Notes under the pieces: generated by a model
The model's input: the letters and a program-made list of their open reading frames with translations, nothing else
What the model was told of the DNA's origin: nothing
Databases searched by the model: none
Assembly: GCA_947503005.1 (NCBI GenBank)
Contig: CANNCA010000002.1
Span: 744,001-808,000 of the forward strand
DNA length: 64,000 nt
DNA from: an uncultured Flavobacteriaceae bacterium
Lineage (GTDB): Bacteria; Bacteroidota; Bacteroidia; Flavobacteriales; Flavobacteriaceae
Reading direction: 5' to 3'
Program-made: the position numbers and the translations under genes
Shown: positions 35,116 through 44,492 of the stretch, piece after piece
Layout: each line of letters starts with the position of its first letter
How positions within the stretch are numbered: position 1 is the first letter of the stretch

Positions 35116-36239
35116 AAATTCAACTCACCTTCCTATTTATTGTAACATCCATACTCATGGGCCGATCGCAAATATCGGATACAACAAAAGACCCTTTGAA
35201 AATCGGTGTTGTTGGAATGACCCATGGCCATGTACATCAAGTACTCCGACGTGGAAAGACCGGTGGGGATATCAAAATTGTGGGCTTTGTAGAACCCAAC
35301 CGTGATTTAGCAGAACGATTGACCAAACAATACGGCTATCCGAGCAAATTGATTTATAGTACTTTGGAGGAAATGATTTCCGAGGCAAAACCAGAAGCGG
35401 TATCCGCTTTCAATAGTACTTTCGAACATCTGGAAACCGTGAAGTATTGTGCCCCAAATGGAATTCACATCATGGTAGAAAAGCCATTAGCAGTTAATTG
35501 GGAACATGCTAAAGAAATGATCGCCTTGGCAGAGAAACATCAAATACAACTCCTTACCAACTATGAAACTTCTTGGTATGGCAGTAATGCCAAAGCCTAT
35601 GAACTAATACATTCAGGGCAAAAAATAGGACAGATCAAGCGTATCGTTTTTCATACGGGACATCAGGGACCCATTGAAATCGGGTGCAACATTGAATTTT
35701 TAGATTGGTTAACAGACCCCATTTTGAACGGTGGCGGTGCCCTGACCGATTTCGGTTGCTACGGAGCCAATTTAAGCACTTGGTTGTTGAAAGGGCAAGT
35801 TCCGGAATCCGTTACCTGTATTACGCAGCAATTGAAACCTGATAAATACCCCATTGTAGATGATGATGCCACGATTATCCTAAATTATCCCGAAGCGGAA
35901 ATTATCATTCAAGCTTCTTGGAATTGGCCCCATAGCATTAAAGACATGGAAGTCTACGGTACTAAAGGTTATGTTTTTTGCGAAAATGGTACCGCTATAA
36001 AGCTCATGGAAAATGAAAAGGAAGGCCCGAAAGCCATCGAAGCTAAACCACTTCCCATTGGACACGATGATCCTTTTACCGTTTTAAAGAAAATTGTGCA
36101 AGATGAATACCAACTTGATAGCTACGATGTGACCTCTTTGGAGAATAACAAAATTGTCATACAAATTCTAGAAGCTGCACGCCTACCGGCAACGCAGCAT
36201 AAGACCGTATTTTGGAAAGATCTGTATCCTATGGATTAA
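35112..36239 (+). CDS. Gfo/Idh/MocA oxidoreductase with N-terminal signal-like segment
   Basis: The 375-residue protein starts within the stop of the upstream gene (ATGA overlap), which supports this start. An N-terminal hydrophobic segment (IQLTFLFIVTSILMG) precedes the Rossmann motif KIGVVGMTHGHVHQVL and the family motif MVEKPLAVN. GGGALTDFGCYGANLSTWLL is characteristic of the C-terminal domain. The signal has no twin-arginine pair, so if exported it would use Sec, which is odd for an NAD(P)-dependent enzyme. The substrate is probably a sugar or inositol derivative. Confidence 0.88.
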   Translation: MKIQLTFLFIVTSILMGRSQISDTTKDPLKIGVVGMTHGHVHQVLRRGKTGGDIKIVGFVEPNRDLAERLTKQYGYPSKLIYSTLEEMISEAKPEAVSAFNSTFEHLETVKYCAPNGIHIMVEKPLAVNWEHAKEMIALAEKHQIQLLTNYETSWYGSNAKAYELIHSGQKIGQIKRIVFHTGHQGPIEIGCNIEFLDWLTDPILNGGGALTDFGCYGANLSTWLLKGQVPESVTCITQQLKPDKYPIVDDDATIILNYPEAEIIIQASWNWPHSIKDMEVYGTKGYVFCENGTAIKLMENEKEGPKAIEAKPLPIGHDDPFTVLKKIVQDEYQLDSYDVTSLENNKIVIQILEAARLPATQHKTVFWKDLYPMD

Positions 36240-36294
36240 CACTAAGCCCTTCTTAACATATTCTTTTTATCTTCGGTATTCGAACACAAACCCC

Positions 36295-37983
36295 ATGCCC
36301 GAAGAAAATACAAATGCAACTTACGATACCATCATCATAGGTTCAGGTGCGGGCGGATTGGCTGCTGCCATTTGTTTATCGCGCGCGGGGCAAAAGGTTC
36401 TGGTTTTAGAGCAACACGATGTGCCAGGCGGCTGGTGCCATAGTTTTTATTTAAACGGACATCGTTTTACACCAGGCGTTCACTACGTAGGTCTTTGTGG
36501 CCAAGGAGAAGCGACCAATGATCTCTATCGTGGTTTGGGCATCGCCAATGATTTGGTGTTCTTCCGAATGAATCCCGATGCCTATGAGCATGTGCATATT
36601 GGAGAACACCGATTTGATATTCCGGCTGACCCAGAAGCATTTGCAACTCGATTGGGCGAACGTTTTCCAGCAGAGGCCAAACGGATTCAAAAATACCTAG
36701 GCCTTATTCGAAAGGTTAGCGAAGAACTGTACTCCCTTCCCTATTTCAAGGGTTTTTGGCAAAAGCTGACCATTCCGTATAAAACCCGTCATTTTGGAAA
36801 ATATGGTCTATTTACGTTGCGCCGAGTCATCAATTGGCATATCAAAGACCCATTGGTAAAAAATATCTTGAACATACAATGCGGTGACCACGGGGTGCAA
36901 CCCAAAAAAGCTGCATTTATTCTACATGCCGCATTGATGTTCCATTATTTCTACGGCGGCTATTACCCTATGGGAGGCGGTGGCGCTTTGATAAAAGCGA
37001 TGACCAATGCTGTTAAAAAACACAAAGGCGAAATTTGGACTAGCAAAGGGGTCAAAAAAATTCTACTCGGAAATAATAATCAGATAAAAGCCATTGGAGT
37101 GGAATTGGAAAACGGACAACAGCTTTTTGCAAAACATATCATTTCCAATGCTGATGTAGGCATCACTTACAATCAATTAATCGGAAAGAAACATTTAAGC
37201 CAAAAGCTGCAAAAGAAGCTTGAAAAGACGATTTATTCATGCACCTCCTTGATGCTCTTTCTAACGGTAAACATGGATGTGCGTCAAGCGGGATTGGACT
37301 CTGGTAATATCTGGAAGATGCCCGATAAAGATGCCGATGATTATTATGACAAGTCCATGATGGATGACTTGGCCTCCTCCGAAGCTTTCGAAGGCATGTT
37401 CATCAGTTGTACTACGCTAAAAGACCCGGTAAGTTTTGATGGCAAGCACCATTGCTTAGAGGTCATCACGTTCATCAATTACAAAGCGTTTGAAAAATTT
37501 AAAGAAGAAGACCAACAACGTTCACCCGAGTACCTTGAATTCAAAGAGCATCTAACACAAAAAATGTTGAAAGGCCTTGAGAAGGCAGTACCCGGAATCA
37601 GCACCCATATCGTACACAAAGAGCTGGGCACACCGGTCACCAATGAATATTACATCAACACTACTGAAGGCAATGTTTATGGCACCGAAAAAAGTTTGAA
37701 ACACATCGGTCCCTTTGCTTTTAAGGCGAAAAGTGAAATTGAAAATTTGTATTTGTGCGGAGCAAGTATCCTGTCTCATGGCGTCGCTGGCGCAAGTCAT
37801 TCAGGAATTGCTACGGCCGCTGAAATCTTAGAATGCCACCCAGATGAACTTAAAAAACCACAGGAAGACCAACACTTACGGATTTTTGAGGCGGAAGACG
37901 CAACTGAATATCCTGAATGGATGATGAAGAAAATAGAAGTTAGGAAAGCGCGATTGACTTCAAAAGAGCAAACTATTGTTTAG
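36295..37983 (+). CDS. FAD-dependent oxidoreductase, CrtI / retinol saturase-like
   Basis: The 562-residue protein begins with a dinucleotide-binding motif (DTIIIGSGAGGLAAAICLSR, then VLEQHDVPGGWCHSF). The C-terminal FAD segment is NLYLCGASILSHGVAGASHS. The order and spacing match phytoene desaturase/carotenoid isomerase/retinol saturase-type enzymes that act on polyenes or fatty acids. No carotenoid synthesis genes are nearby, so a carotenoid role is not supported by context. A C-terminal extension (EDATEYPEWMMKKIEVRK) follows the family core. Confidence 0.85.
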   Translation: MPEENTNATYDTIIIGSGAGGLAAAICLSRAGQKVLVLEQHDVPGGWCHSFYLNGHRFTPGVHYVGLCGQGEATNDLYRGLGIANDLVFFRMNPDAYEHVHIGEHRFDIPADPEAFATRLGERFPAEAKRIQKYLGLIRKVSEELYSLPYFKGFWQKLTIPYKTRHFGKYGLFTLRRVINWHIKDPLVKNILNIQCGDHGVQPKKAAFILHAALMFHYFYGGYYPMGGGGALIKAMTNAVKKHKGEIWTSKGVKKILLGNNNQIKAIGVELENGQQLFAKHIISNADVGITYNQLIGKKHLSQKLQKKLEKTIYSCTSLMLFLTVNMDVRQAGLDSGNIWKMPDKDADDYYDKSMMDDLASSEAFEGMFISCTTLKDPVSFDGKHHCLEVITFINYKAFEKFKEEDQQRSPEYLEFKEHLTQKMLKGLEKAVPGISTHIVHKELGTPVTNEYYINTTEGNVYGTEKSLKHIGPFAFKAKSEIENLYLCGASILSHGVAGASHSGIATAAEILECHPDELKKPQEDQHLRIFEAEDATEYPEWMMKKIEVRKARLTSKEQTIV

Positions 37984-38332
37984 TAGTATGCAAACATTCT
38001 TTTAGTGATGTTAAAACAGTTCAAATTCAATATAATTGTGTTCATCATGTATATCAATTTCTGCATTCATAAATATGATCTACGAATGGATGAATTGAAC
38101 AAATCTTCCTTAGAGATTCTTACTTTCATTAACTGAATATGAATTGTAGAGATTATACAGGCTGCTTTTTCAATAATGATAAAATTCATTGCTTTCCGAA
38201 TTCCTTAACTAAAATCTCGGGCAAAAAGCTATCTTTAGGTTCGGCTGGTAGGTTAGGCTGGATTGTCCTTCCGACTAATCACTGCAAAGAACCTCGGCGC
38301 AACGGTTATAAATAAGCTTGAAAACAGTACGA
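37984..38332. other. Long intergenic region, possible cassette boundary
   Basis: These 349 bases have no supported gene. The last 100 bases shift to GC-richer, non-coding-looking sequence ending GCGCAACGGTTATAAATAAG directly before the cupin gene. The mirror motif (complement GCGGTTTGTATAAGG) is found at 39247-39261, after the VOC gene. I recall similar AACGGTTATAA-type sequences flanking mobile gene cassettes of Bacteroidota, but cannot verify this. Confidence 0.35.
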
Positions 38333-38698
38333 ATGGAAATCAATAAAGTCAACTTAAATTCAAAATTAAAAACGTTCAACGAATATTGGACACCCAAAAT
38401 AGTTGGAGAACTTAACAATCAATTTGTTAAAATAACCAAGTTTAAAGGGAAATTCGTTATGCATAAACACGAACAAGAAGATGAACTCTTTTATATCATT
38501 GACGGAAAGTTGTTCATTGAATTGGTCGACAAAACTTTGGAGCTAAATGCAGGTGAATTTGTTATCATTCCAAAAGGAGCGGAACATAAACCGTTTGCAC
38601 CGGAAGAGGTAAGTGTTATGTTGTTTGAACCTGCATCAACACTAAATACTGGCAATACAAAAAACGAACTGACAGTGTCAGATTTAGATAAAATTTAG
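38333..38698 (+). CDS. Small cupin-domain protein
   Basis: From ATG 38333 the protein has 121 residues (MEINKVNLNSKLKTFNEYW). Cupin motif 1 is KGKFVMHKHEQEDELFYIIDG with two His and Glu ligands, and motif 2 is NAGEFVIIPKGAEHKPFAPE with a final His. It is a single-domain metal-binding beta-barrel of unknown substrate. An upstream in-frame TTG at 38318 is less likely. The gene and the following VOC gene (9 bases away) look more AT-rich than their neighbours and may have been acquired together. Confidence 0.85.
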   Translation: MEINKVNLNSKLKTFNEYWTPKIVGELNNQFVKITKFKGKFVMHKHEQEDELFYIIDGKLFIELVDKTLELNAGEFVIIPKGAEHKPFAPEEVSVMLFEPASTLNTGNTKNELTVSDLDKI

Positions 38699-38707
38699 TT
38701 TGCCAAA

Positions 38708-39157
38708 ATGAAATTTGCCCACACGAATATAGTCAGTACGAATTGGAAGCAACTTGCAGACTTTTATGTAAAAACTTTTGATTGTAAAATTGTTCCACCA
38801 ATTAGAAAACAATCTGGAGACTGGCTTGAAAAAGGAACTGGTTTGAAAAATGCCAAATTAGAAGGTGCTCACCTGTTACTTCCTGGATATGGAAAGAACG
38901 GACCGACACTAGAAATCTACCAATACGAGGATATTGTAAAACAAGATGTTGTATCACCAAACACAAGAGGATTTGGACATATTGCTTTTGAGGTTGAAAG
39001 CGTAGAAATAGTTCTCGAATCTTTGGAAAGAAATGGTGGAAAAGCATTTGGAAAAATCACAAAACGAATGGTGAATGATGTTGGGGAAATCACCTTTATT
39101 TATGCAACAGACCCAGAAGGTAACCTTATTGAATTACAAAACTGGAAACAAAACTAA
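38708..39157 (+). CDS. VOC (glyoxalase/bleomycin-resistance) family protein
   Basis: The 149-residue protein has the paired beta-alpha-beta-beta-beta VOC layout. It starts MKFAHTNIVSTNWKQLADFY, with a metal-ligand-like His. The second module has GFGHIAFEVESV, and the end is ATDPEGNLIELQNW with Glu as a further ligand. Families with this fold include lyases, dioxygenases and drug-binding proteins; the substrate is unknown. It forms a two-gene unit with the cupin. Confidence 0.87.
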   Translation: MKFAHTNIVSTNWKQLADFYVKTFDCKIVPPIRKQSGDWLEKGTGLKNAKLEGAHLLLPGYGKNGPTLEIYQYEDIVKQDVVSPNTRGFGHIAFEVESVEIVLESLERNGGKAFGKITKRMVNDVGEITFIYATDPEGNLIELQNWKQN

Positions 39158-39258
39158 AATATAACAATGGGTCCTATGGGAAGCCTTTGTTCAGTTCTCA
39201 ATCATTATTTAATATTTATTTTCTTATTTAAACCACGAAACTAACCTTATACAAACCG

Positions 39259-40092
39259 CTACCCGACGAAATTCACTAAGGTTCCAATATGCTCAATGGT
39301 AATCCTAGTTTCATCGCCAACTTGAAGGGTAAAATCATCCGGTGGAATTATTCCTGTTCCGGTCATTAAGAAACATCCCTGTGGAAAATTACATTCCCGA
39401 AAAAGGTAATCGACCAAATCTTGATGTTTGCGCTTCATGGTGTTGATGGAAACTTCTCCAGAAAAAATTATACCTCCATCACGTCTTATTTCCAAAGAAA
39501 TCATGGCATTGCTATCGATTGGACCTTCTGGCACATAGATACAAGGGCCCAAGGCGGCACAACCTTCATAAGTTTTCGCCTGAGGCAGATACAACGGATT
39601 TTCACCTTCAATACTGCGCGAACTCATATCATTGCCAATTGTGTAGCCTTCAATAGTACCTTCAGAGCTAATGAATAAGGTCAATTCTGGTTCAGGAACA
39701 TCCCATTCTGAATCTTTTCTAATCCGAACGATTCTGCCATGCGGAACGGCCCGTTGCGCAGTTGCTTTAAAAAACAGTTCAGGTCTATCTGCATCATAAA
39801 CACGGTCGTAGAAGGTGCCACCTCCCGCCTCTTTAGATTCTTCCATACGGGCTTCTTTGCTACGCATATAAGTTACCCCTGATGCCCATATTTCTTGGGT
39901 TCCCATTGGAATTCCCAATGTATTCAAGTTAACATCATCAACCTCGGTCAAACCCACTAAATCGTTTAATAATTTCCGATGCAGGTTAGTCCTATTTAGA
40001 AAGACGTCCCAATCATTAACTTCCATAGTAAAAAATTGATTCTCATGTTCAATTACAGCGCCAGCTTTAACTTTATATACTCTCATGGTCAA
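39259..40092 (-). CDS. FAH-family dehydratase, KdaD-like (2-keto-3-deoxy-sugar-acid dehydratase)
   Basis: The 277-residue protein shows motifs I associate with 2-dehydro-3-deoxy-D-arabinonate dehydratase. These are [48 protein letters not shown] (metal-binding Glu pair), [19 protein letters not shown] and [20 protein letters not shown]. That enzyme makes alpha-ketoglutarate semialdehyde. It sits 26 bases downstream of a sulfatase gene on the same strand and near an alpha-ketoglutarate semialdehyde dehydrogenase gene (46228-47811). Other FAH-family hydrolases remain possible. The start is weakly defined (MTMR or MR). Confidence 0.78.
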   Translation of the reverse strand: MTMRVYKVKAGAVIEHENQFFTMEVNDWDVFLNRTNLHRKLLNDLVGLTEVDDVNLNTLGIPMGTQEIWASGVTYMRSKEARMEESKEAGGGTFYDRVYDADRPELFFKATAQRAVPHGRIVRIRKDSEWDVPEPELTLFISSEGTIEGYTIGNDMSSRSIEGENPLYLPQAKTYEGCAALGPCIYVPEGPIDSNAMISLEIRRDGGIIFSGEVSINTMKRKHQDLVDYLFRECNFPQGCFLMTGTGIIPPDDFTLQVGDETRITIEHIGTLVNFVG

Positions 40093-40118
40093 ATTGATTG
40101 TTGGTTTTGAAATTAGGC

Positions 40119-41699
40119 TTAGTCAAATTCTTTTGCCAAAATATTCTGCATGACTTCAGAACCCTCGTCCAAATCATTGTATTTTGTTCGTTCTTCAAGC
40201 ATTGCAATCTTCATCTCTTGAATTATCGTGCTATACTTTGATTCCGAAATAGCATTGTACATTTCTTTTGGATCTTCTTCTAAATCAAAAAACTCCCACG
40301 CGGGTTCTGTAGTTACTTCATTAGTTCCTTTTTTTCCTAAGGGTTGTCCGTAGAAAAAAGCCAGTTTGTAACGTTGGTTTCGAATGCCAAAGTGTGCTGG
40401 GCGCTCTGGGTGATGCAACCAATAGCGGTAGTACAATTGCTTTCGCCAATCAACGGGAGTGCTGCCTTCCAAATTCTTTCTAAAACTACGGCCTTGCATA
40501 TAATCGGGTTTTTGAATGCCTGCGTAGTCTGCTAATAACGCTGGAAAATCGATGTTCAAAATGATATCATCAAGCCGTTGCCCTCCTTTGATTTTCTTTG
40601 GATACCGAATCACGAAAGGCATTCGTAACGATTCTTCATAAATCATCCGTTTATCAAAAAAGCCATGTTCGCCTAAAAAATAGCCTTGGTCGGCTGTGTA
40701 AATGACTATCGTATTGTCGGCGATTCCTTCGGCTTCTAAATAATCCAAAAGTTTACCAATATTATCATCTATGGCTGCTCCGCAACGCATAAAATCCTTT
40801 ACCAATTTCTGATAAATTTTTTTTCGTTTTTGAATACTGTCTAATCCATCCAAGGGATAAGGTAAACCAGGATAGGTCGTCCACCAATTTTCAGGGTCTT
40901 TGGTAGCATTGTCCCAACGTTGCCCTAGTTTTTCTAATTTCTGACCAATGAACGTGCGTCCCGTAGTTTTGGGACTAAAGTCCAAAAGCGATTCCGGTTC
41001 AGGAATCGTGATATCCGAATACAAATTCTTAAACCTATCAGGGTAATCAAAAGGTTCATGGGTAGCTTTAAAATTACAGAACATTAAAAACGGTTTTTTT
41101 GAATCCCGTTCTTTAAGATGTTCAATGGTCAGGTCAGCAATAACATCCGTCGAGAATCCTTTGTATTCTTTTCCCGTAGAAGCATCATATCCATCCGACC
41201 AACTTTCCTTGGTTTTTAGTATGGGGTTCCAATAGCGACCTTGGCCCGGTAATACATTGAAATAATCAAACCCCTCAGGTTGGCCCACTAAATGCCATTT
41301 GCCTATTACAGCCGTTTGATAACCATTTTTGGCTAGCGTTTTTGCAATGTTAGGATGTCCTTTGGGTAAAGGTTCGCTTAAGGTGTATACCTGATTGGTG
41401 TGGCTGTACTGCCCGGTCAAAATACTTCCACGACTTGGTGTGCAAATACTATTTGTGCAAAAGGCATTGTTCAACATTGTTCCCTCGTCAACTAGGCGTT
41501 TAATATTTTTGTTTTGTACATAGTCTTGGAGTATGCCACCATAGATACCCCAAGCCTGTGAGGTATGATCATCGGATAGGATAAAAAGAATGTTGGGCTT
41601 CTGATTAGAATTGACCGTATTCTGAGAAAATACCAAGGAGGCCAAGAAACTAAACCCAAGAAAAAAAATGCATGTTAAAAACTGATTTTGATTCTTCAT
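40119..41699 (-). CDS. Exported type I sulfatase
   Basis: Starting at ATG 41699 (8 codons inside the longest frame) gives 526 residues with a clean signal peptide ([20 protein letters not shown]). Metal ligands are in [16 protein letters not shown]. The formylglycine site is CTPSR in [18 protein letters not shown], so it needs a formylglycine-generating enzyme encoded elsewhere. The C-terminal half contains [18 protein letters not shown]. The domain order fits S1 glycan sulfatases, consistent with a marine polysaccharide degrader. It is followed 26 bases later by the KdaD-like gene. Confidence 0.92.
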   Translation of the reverse strand: MKNQNQFLTCIFFLGFSFLASLVFSQNTVNSNQKPNILFILSDDHTSQAWGIYGGILQDYVQNKNIKRLVDEGTMLNNAFCTNSICTPSRGSILTGQYSHTNQVYTLSEPLPKGHPNIAKTLAKNGYQTAVIGKWHLVGQPEGFDYFNVLPGQGRYWNPILKTKESWSDGYDASTGKEYKGFSTDVIADLTIEHLKERDSKKPFLMFCNFKATHEPFDYPDRFKNLYSDITIPEPESLLDFSPKTTGRTFIGQKLEKLGQRWDNATKDPENWWTTYPGLPYPLDGLDSIQKRKKIYQKLVKDFMRCGAAIDDNIGKLLDYLEAEGIADNTIVIYTADQGYFLGEHGFFDKRMIYEESLRMPFVIRYPKKIKGGQRLDDIILNIDFPALLADYAGIQKPDYMQGRSFRKNLEGSTPVDWRKQLYYRYWLHHPERPAHFGIRNQRYKLAFFYGQPLGKKGTNEVTTEPAWEFFDLEEDPKEMYNAISESKYSTIIQEMKIAMLEERTKYNDLDEGSEVMQNILAKEFD

Positions 41700-41710
41700 T
41701 CGATACCTGG

Positions 41711-41744
41711 TTGACCTAAACAAGATAGGAAACTATTAGGTCAA
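41711..41744. promoter_or_regulatory. Inverted repeat in the sulfatase promoter region
   Basis: TTGACCTAA (41711-41719) and TTAGGTCAA (41736-41744) form perfect 9-bp inverted arms with a 16-base spacer. They bracket a -7-like sequence on the sulfatase strand (complement TATCTTGT). This is a plausible dimeric regulator site between divergent genes. Confidence 0.4.
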
Positions 41745-41791
41745 ATAGAAGTTTTCTAACTTAGTGCCTTATCCAACTAAAATTAATTCTA

Positions 41792-42226
41792 ATGAAAAAA
41801 CTATTTCCTTTTATCATAGTACTTGTTCTTGCATCCTGTAAAACTACACAGCCGACTGCCACAGATGATGTCGCAGCTATTCGTTCCATACTTAACCAAC
41901 AACAGAAAGCATGGTCAGAAAATGATTTAGAGGGCTTTATGTCAGGCTATTGGCAATCGGATGAACTTACTTACTTCAGTCGAGGTAAAATAACCAAAGG
42001 TTGGAATACCACTTTAGCTAACTATAAAAGAAACTACCCGACAAAAGATGATACTGGTGAATTAAATTTCGAAATTGCTAATATTACTCAAATAAACAAT
42101 GACGCATATTATGTAATGGGTAGTTATTTCTTGACTCGTGAAGTTGGTGATGCCAACGGTACCTTTATGATTATTTTCAAACGTATCAATGGGGAATGGA
42201 AAATTATTGGGGATTCTTCGTGCTAA
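41792..42226 (+). CDS. NTF2-like (DUF4440-type) lipoprotein
   Basis: The 144-residue protein has a lipobox (LVLASC, Cys16) and an NTF2-like cone fold pattern: AIRSILNQQQKAWSENDLEG, then FMSGYWQSDELTYFSRG, ending FMIIFKRINGEWKIIGDSSC. Such domains bind small molecules or act as simple lyases/isomerases. It is divergent from the sulfatase gene and its stop is 1 base from the stop of the convergent DadA-like gene. Confidence 0.85.
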   Translation: MKKLFPFIIVLVLASCKTTQPTATDDVAAIRSILNQQQKAWSENDLEGFMSGYWQSDELTYFSRGKITKGWNTTLANYKRNYPTKDDTGELNFEIANITQINNDAYYVMGSYFLTREVGDANGTFMIIFKRINGEWKIIGDSSC

Positions 42227-42227
42227 A

Positions 42228-43478
42228 CTAAAAACTACGTTCTGGAAGAAAAGCAGAAATATCCATAGAAGTTTTTTTTCCATCAATTATTTCAGATACA
42301 AGTTTTCCCGTTGCAGGTCCCAAACTCCAGCCCATCATGGCATGGCCGGTCGCAAAGGTCAGATTATGAATTTTTGAAGACCTACCGATATAGGGAAGTC
42401 CATCAGGTGTCACTGGTCGTAATCCCGCTTGCGCATTAGACTTTTCATCTGCGGTGATTTCTAGTTCAGGATAGTATTTTTGAGCACCGGCCGCAATGGC
42501 TTCTACCCTTTCTTTACGAATGTAGTTGTTGATTCCTGAAAACTCCATCGTTCCCGCAAAGCGAGTAAATCCTTTCATGGGGGTTACGGCCATACTAGAC
42601 TCCATCAGTATCGCAGGCATGGTAATACCCAAAGGTCGTTCTACATTGATACGATAACCTTTACCTGCCTGTAAGGGCAGCTTTATTTTTAGTTGTTTCG
42701 CTATTTTTCCGCTCCAAGATCCAGCGGCTAGAATCACTTCATCCACTTTGTAAGTATCTTTAGAAGTTCTAATTTCATCGACCTTATCGTTCGTTAAGCT
42801 CAAATCAATCACTTCTTCATTGGTTAGGATTTTTACACCGATGGACCTTAGATAGTGTAATAGTTTCGGCATGATTTCCGTCGGGGTAGTATGGCCATCA
42901 CATTCGTAGTGAATGGCTCCTTTCGCATCTATCATGATATTCGGTTCGATTTTACTCAATTGAGATTTATCCAATTCATTGACTTCCAAACCGAGAAAAC
43001 TTGCTTTTTGAGCAACTTCCATTTCATGTTCGTAAGAAGCTTGAGTTTTGTAGAGCATCAAAAGGCCCTTACGCTCCAATTGAAAATCTCCTAAATCTCC
43101 AGAGGTCTTGATATCCTCGAACAAATCACGACTTAAAATATTTATATCCTTTATAACCGGAATGGCCTTTTCGACCTTCGTATTCGTGGAAGACTTTTTA
43201 AAATACCACGACCATTTGAAGAAATCTACATCCCAGCGGGGTTTCATATAAAATGGACTCGCAGAATCGAACATCATCTTGAGTCCTTTTGTAATCATGC
43301 CGGGAGATGCCATAGGAATAATATGGCTGGGTGTCAAGTAGCCCGCATTGACAAAAGAAGCACCGGAAGTAATATCCGATTTGTCAATCACGGTTATTTG
43401 GTGTCCCGCTTTTTGAAGAAAATAGGCGGAGCTTAATCCAACGATACCACCCCCAATAATCACAATGTTCTTACTCAT
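42228..43478 (-). CDS. DadA-like FAD oxidoreductase (cis-4-hydroxy-D-proline dehydrogenase)
   Basis: The 416-residue protein has the DAO fold: NIVIIGGGIVGLSSAYFLQK at the N-terminus, VILAAGSWSGKIAKQL mid-protein, and a C-terminal QAGLRPVTPDGLPYIGRS and FATGHAMMGWSLGPATG. In this operon it should oxidise cis-4-hydroxy-D-proline, made by the upstream epimerase, to 1-pyrroline-4-hydroxy-2-carboxylate (LhpB-type role). It is the last gene of the six-gene hydroxyproline operon, 6 bases after the epimerase gene. Confidence 0.88.
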   Translation of the reverse strand: MSKNIVIIGGGIVGLSSAYFLQKAGHQITVIDKSDITSGASFVNAGYLTPSHIIPMASPGMITKGLKMMFDSASPFYMKPRWDVDFFKWSWYFKKSSTNTKVEKAIPVIKDINILSRDLFEDIKTSGDLGDFQLERKGLLMLYKTQASYEHEMEVAQKASFLGLEVNELDKSQLSKIEPNIMIDAKGAIHYECDGHTTPTEIMPKLLHYLRSIGVKILTNEEVIDLSLTNDKVDEIRTSKDTYKVDEVILAAGSWSGKIAKQLKIKLPLQAGKGYRINVERPLGITMPAILMESSMAVTPMKGFTRFAGTMEFSGINNYIRKERVEAIAAGAQKYYPELEITADEKSNAQAGLRPVTPDGLPYIGRSSKIHNLTFATGHAMMGWSLGPATGKLVSEIIDGKKTSMDISAFLPERSF

Positions 43479-43484
43479 ACAAAA

Positions 43485-44492
43485 TCAAATCACTTGAAAC
43501 CCGTGAACATAAGGGTCGTCATCATCTAAACTAATGGTATTATGCCCGTAAATTTTGGCCCATCCCTGTATACTGGGTATAATGGCTTTCATACCTGCTA
43601 AAGTAGCCTCCTCTTCTATGCGACCAATAAAAGTTGACCCTATAAAACTTTCATGTATAAATTGCTCGCCCTTCTTCAATTTTCCTTTTGTGTACCATTG
43701 CGCCATACGCGCCGATGTACCTGTACCACAGGGGGAACGGTCAATCGCCTTATCACCATAAAAAACCGCATTACGGGCCGTTGCTTCAGAAGAAATAGTC
43801 TTACCTGTCCAAAGTAGGTGACTTACGTCTCGAATGGTACTGTCTTCAGGATGAATAAATTTATTAGCATATTTCTGATTGATTTTCTCCCGGATTTCCT
43901 GACTGTATTGAATCAATTTACTAGCAGTGAAATCTTGGATGCCACTAAAATTCTTTTGTGGGTCGACAATGGCATAGTAATTTCCGCCATAGGAAACATC
44001 GAAAACCAATTCACCCAGTTCACCGCAGTCAATGGTCAAATCGGTTGCCGCCAAATACGATTTTACGTTTGTTAATCGTACCCAATCTACTTTATCTCCG
44101 GTTTGTTGGTAGTCGATTTTCACCAATCCAGCCGGAGTCTCCATACGGACTTTCCCAGCTGTTTTTGGATGCAGTAATCCTTCTTGAATACCAATTGTAA
44201 TCGCACCTATTGTTCCATGACCGCACATTGGAAGGCATCCGCTGGTTTCAATAAAAAGAATTCCAAAATCGTTTTCAGGGTTTGCCGGGGGATAAAAAAT
44301 ACTTCCACTCATCATATCGTGTCCGCGTGGTTCGTACATCAGTCCTTTGCGAATCCAGTCGTATTCTTTTAAAAAATGCTGCCGCTTTTCGCTCATATTT
44401 GCGCCCTTCAAATCAGGACCTCCAGATGCCACCACACGAACGGGATTACCACAGGTATGTGCATCTATACAGGTAAAAACACTACGTCCCAT
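43485..44492 (-). CDS. 4-hydroxyproline 2-epimerase (proline racemase family)
   Basis: The 335-residue protein has both catalytic Cys residues of the family, Cys90 in LPMCGHGTIGA and Cys255 in RSPCGTGTSARMA. That excludes the trans-3-hydroxyproline dehydratase branch, which has Thr at the second site. MCGHGT rather than the racemase-type MCGHNT, together with the hydroxyproline gene context, favours 4-hydroxyproline epimerase (LhpA-type). The start overlaps the end of the DUF885 gene by 11 bases. Confidence 0.92.
   Translation of the reverse strand: MGRSVFTCIDAHTCGNPVRVVASGGPDLKGANMSEKRQHFLKEYDWIRKGLMYEPRGHDMMSGSIFYPPANPENDFGILFIETSGCLPMCGHGTIGAITIGIQEGLLHPKTAGKVRMETPAGLVKIDYQQTGDKVDWVRLTNVKSYLAATDLTIDCGELGELVFDVSYGGNYYAIVDPQKNFSGIQDFTASKLIQYSQEIREKINQKYANKFIHPEDSTIRDVSHLLWTGKTISSEATARNAVFYGDKAIDRSPCGTGTSARMAQWYTKGKLKKGEQFIHESFIGSTFIGRIEEEATLAGMKAIIPSIQGWAKIYGHNTISLDDDDPYVHGFQVI

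Noticed and set aside
36295-37983. Assignment of the FAD oxidoreductase as a carotenoid biosynthesis gene.
   Set aside because: The fold matches, but no phytoene synthase, cyclase or other carotenoid gene is in the window.
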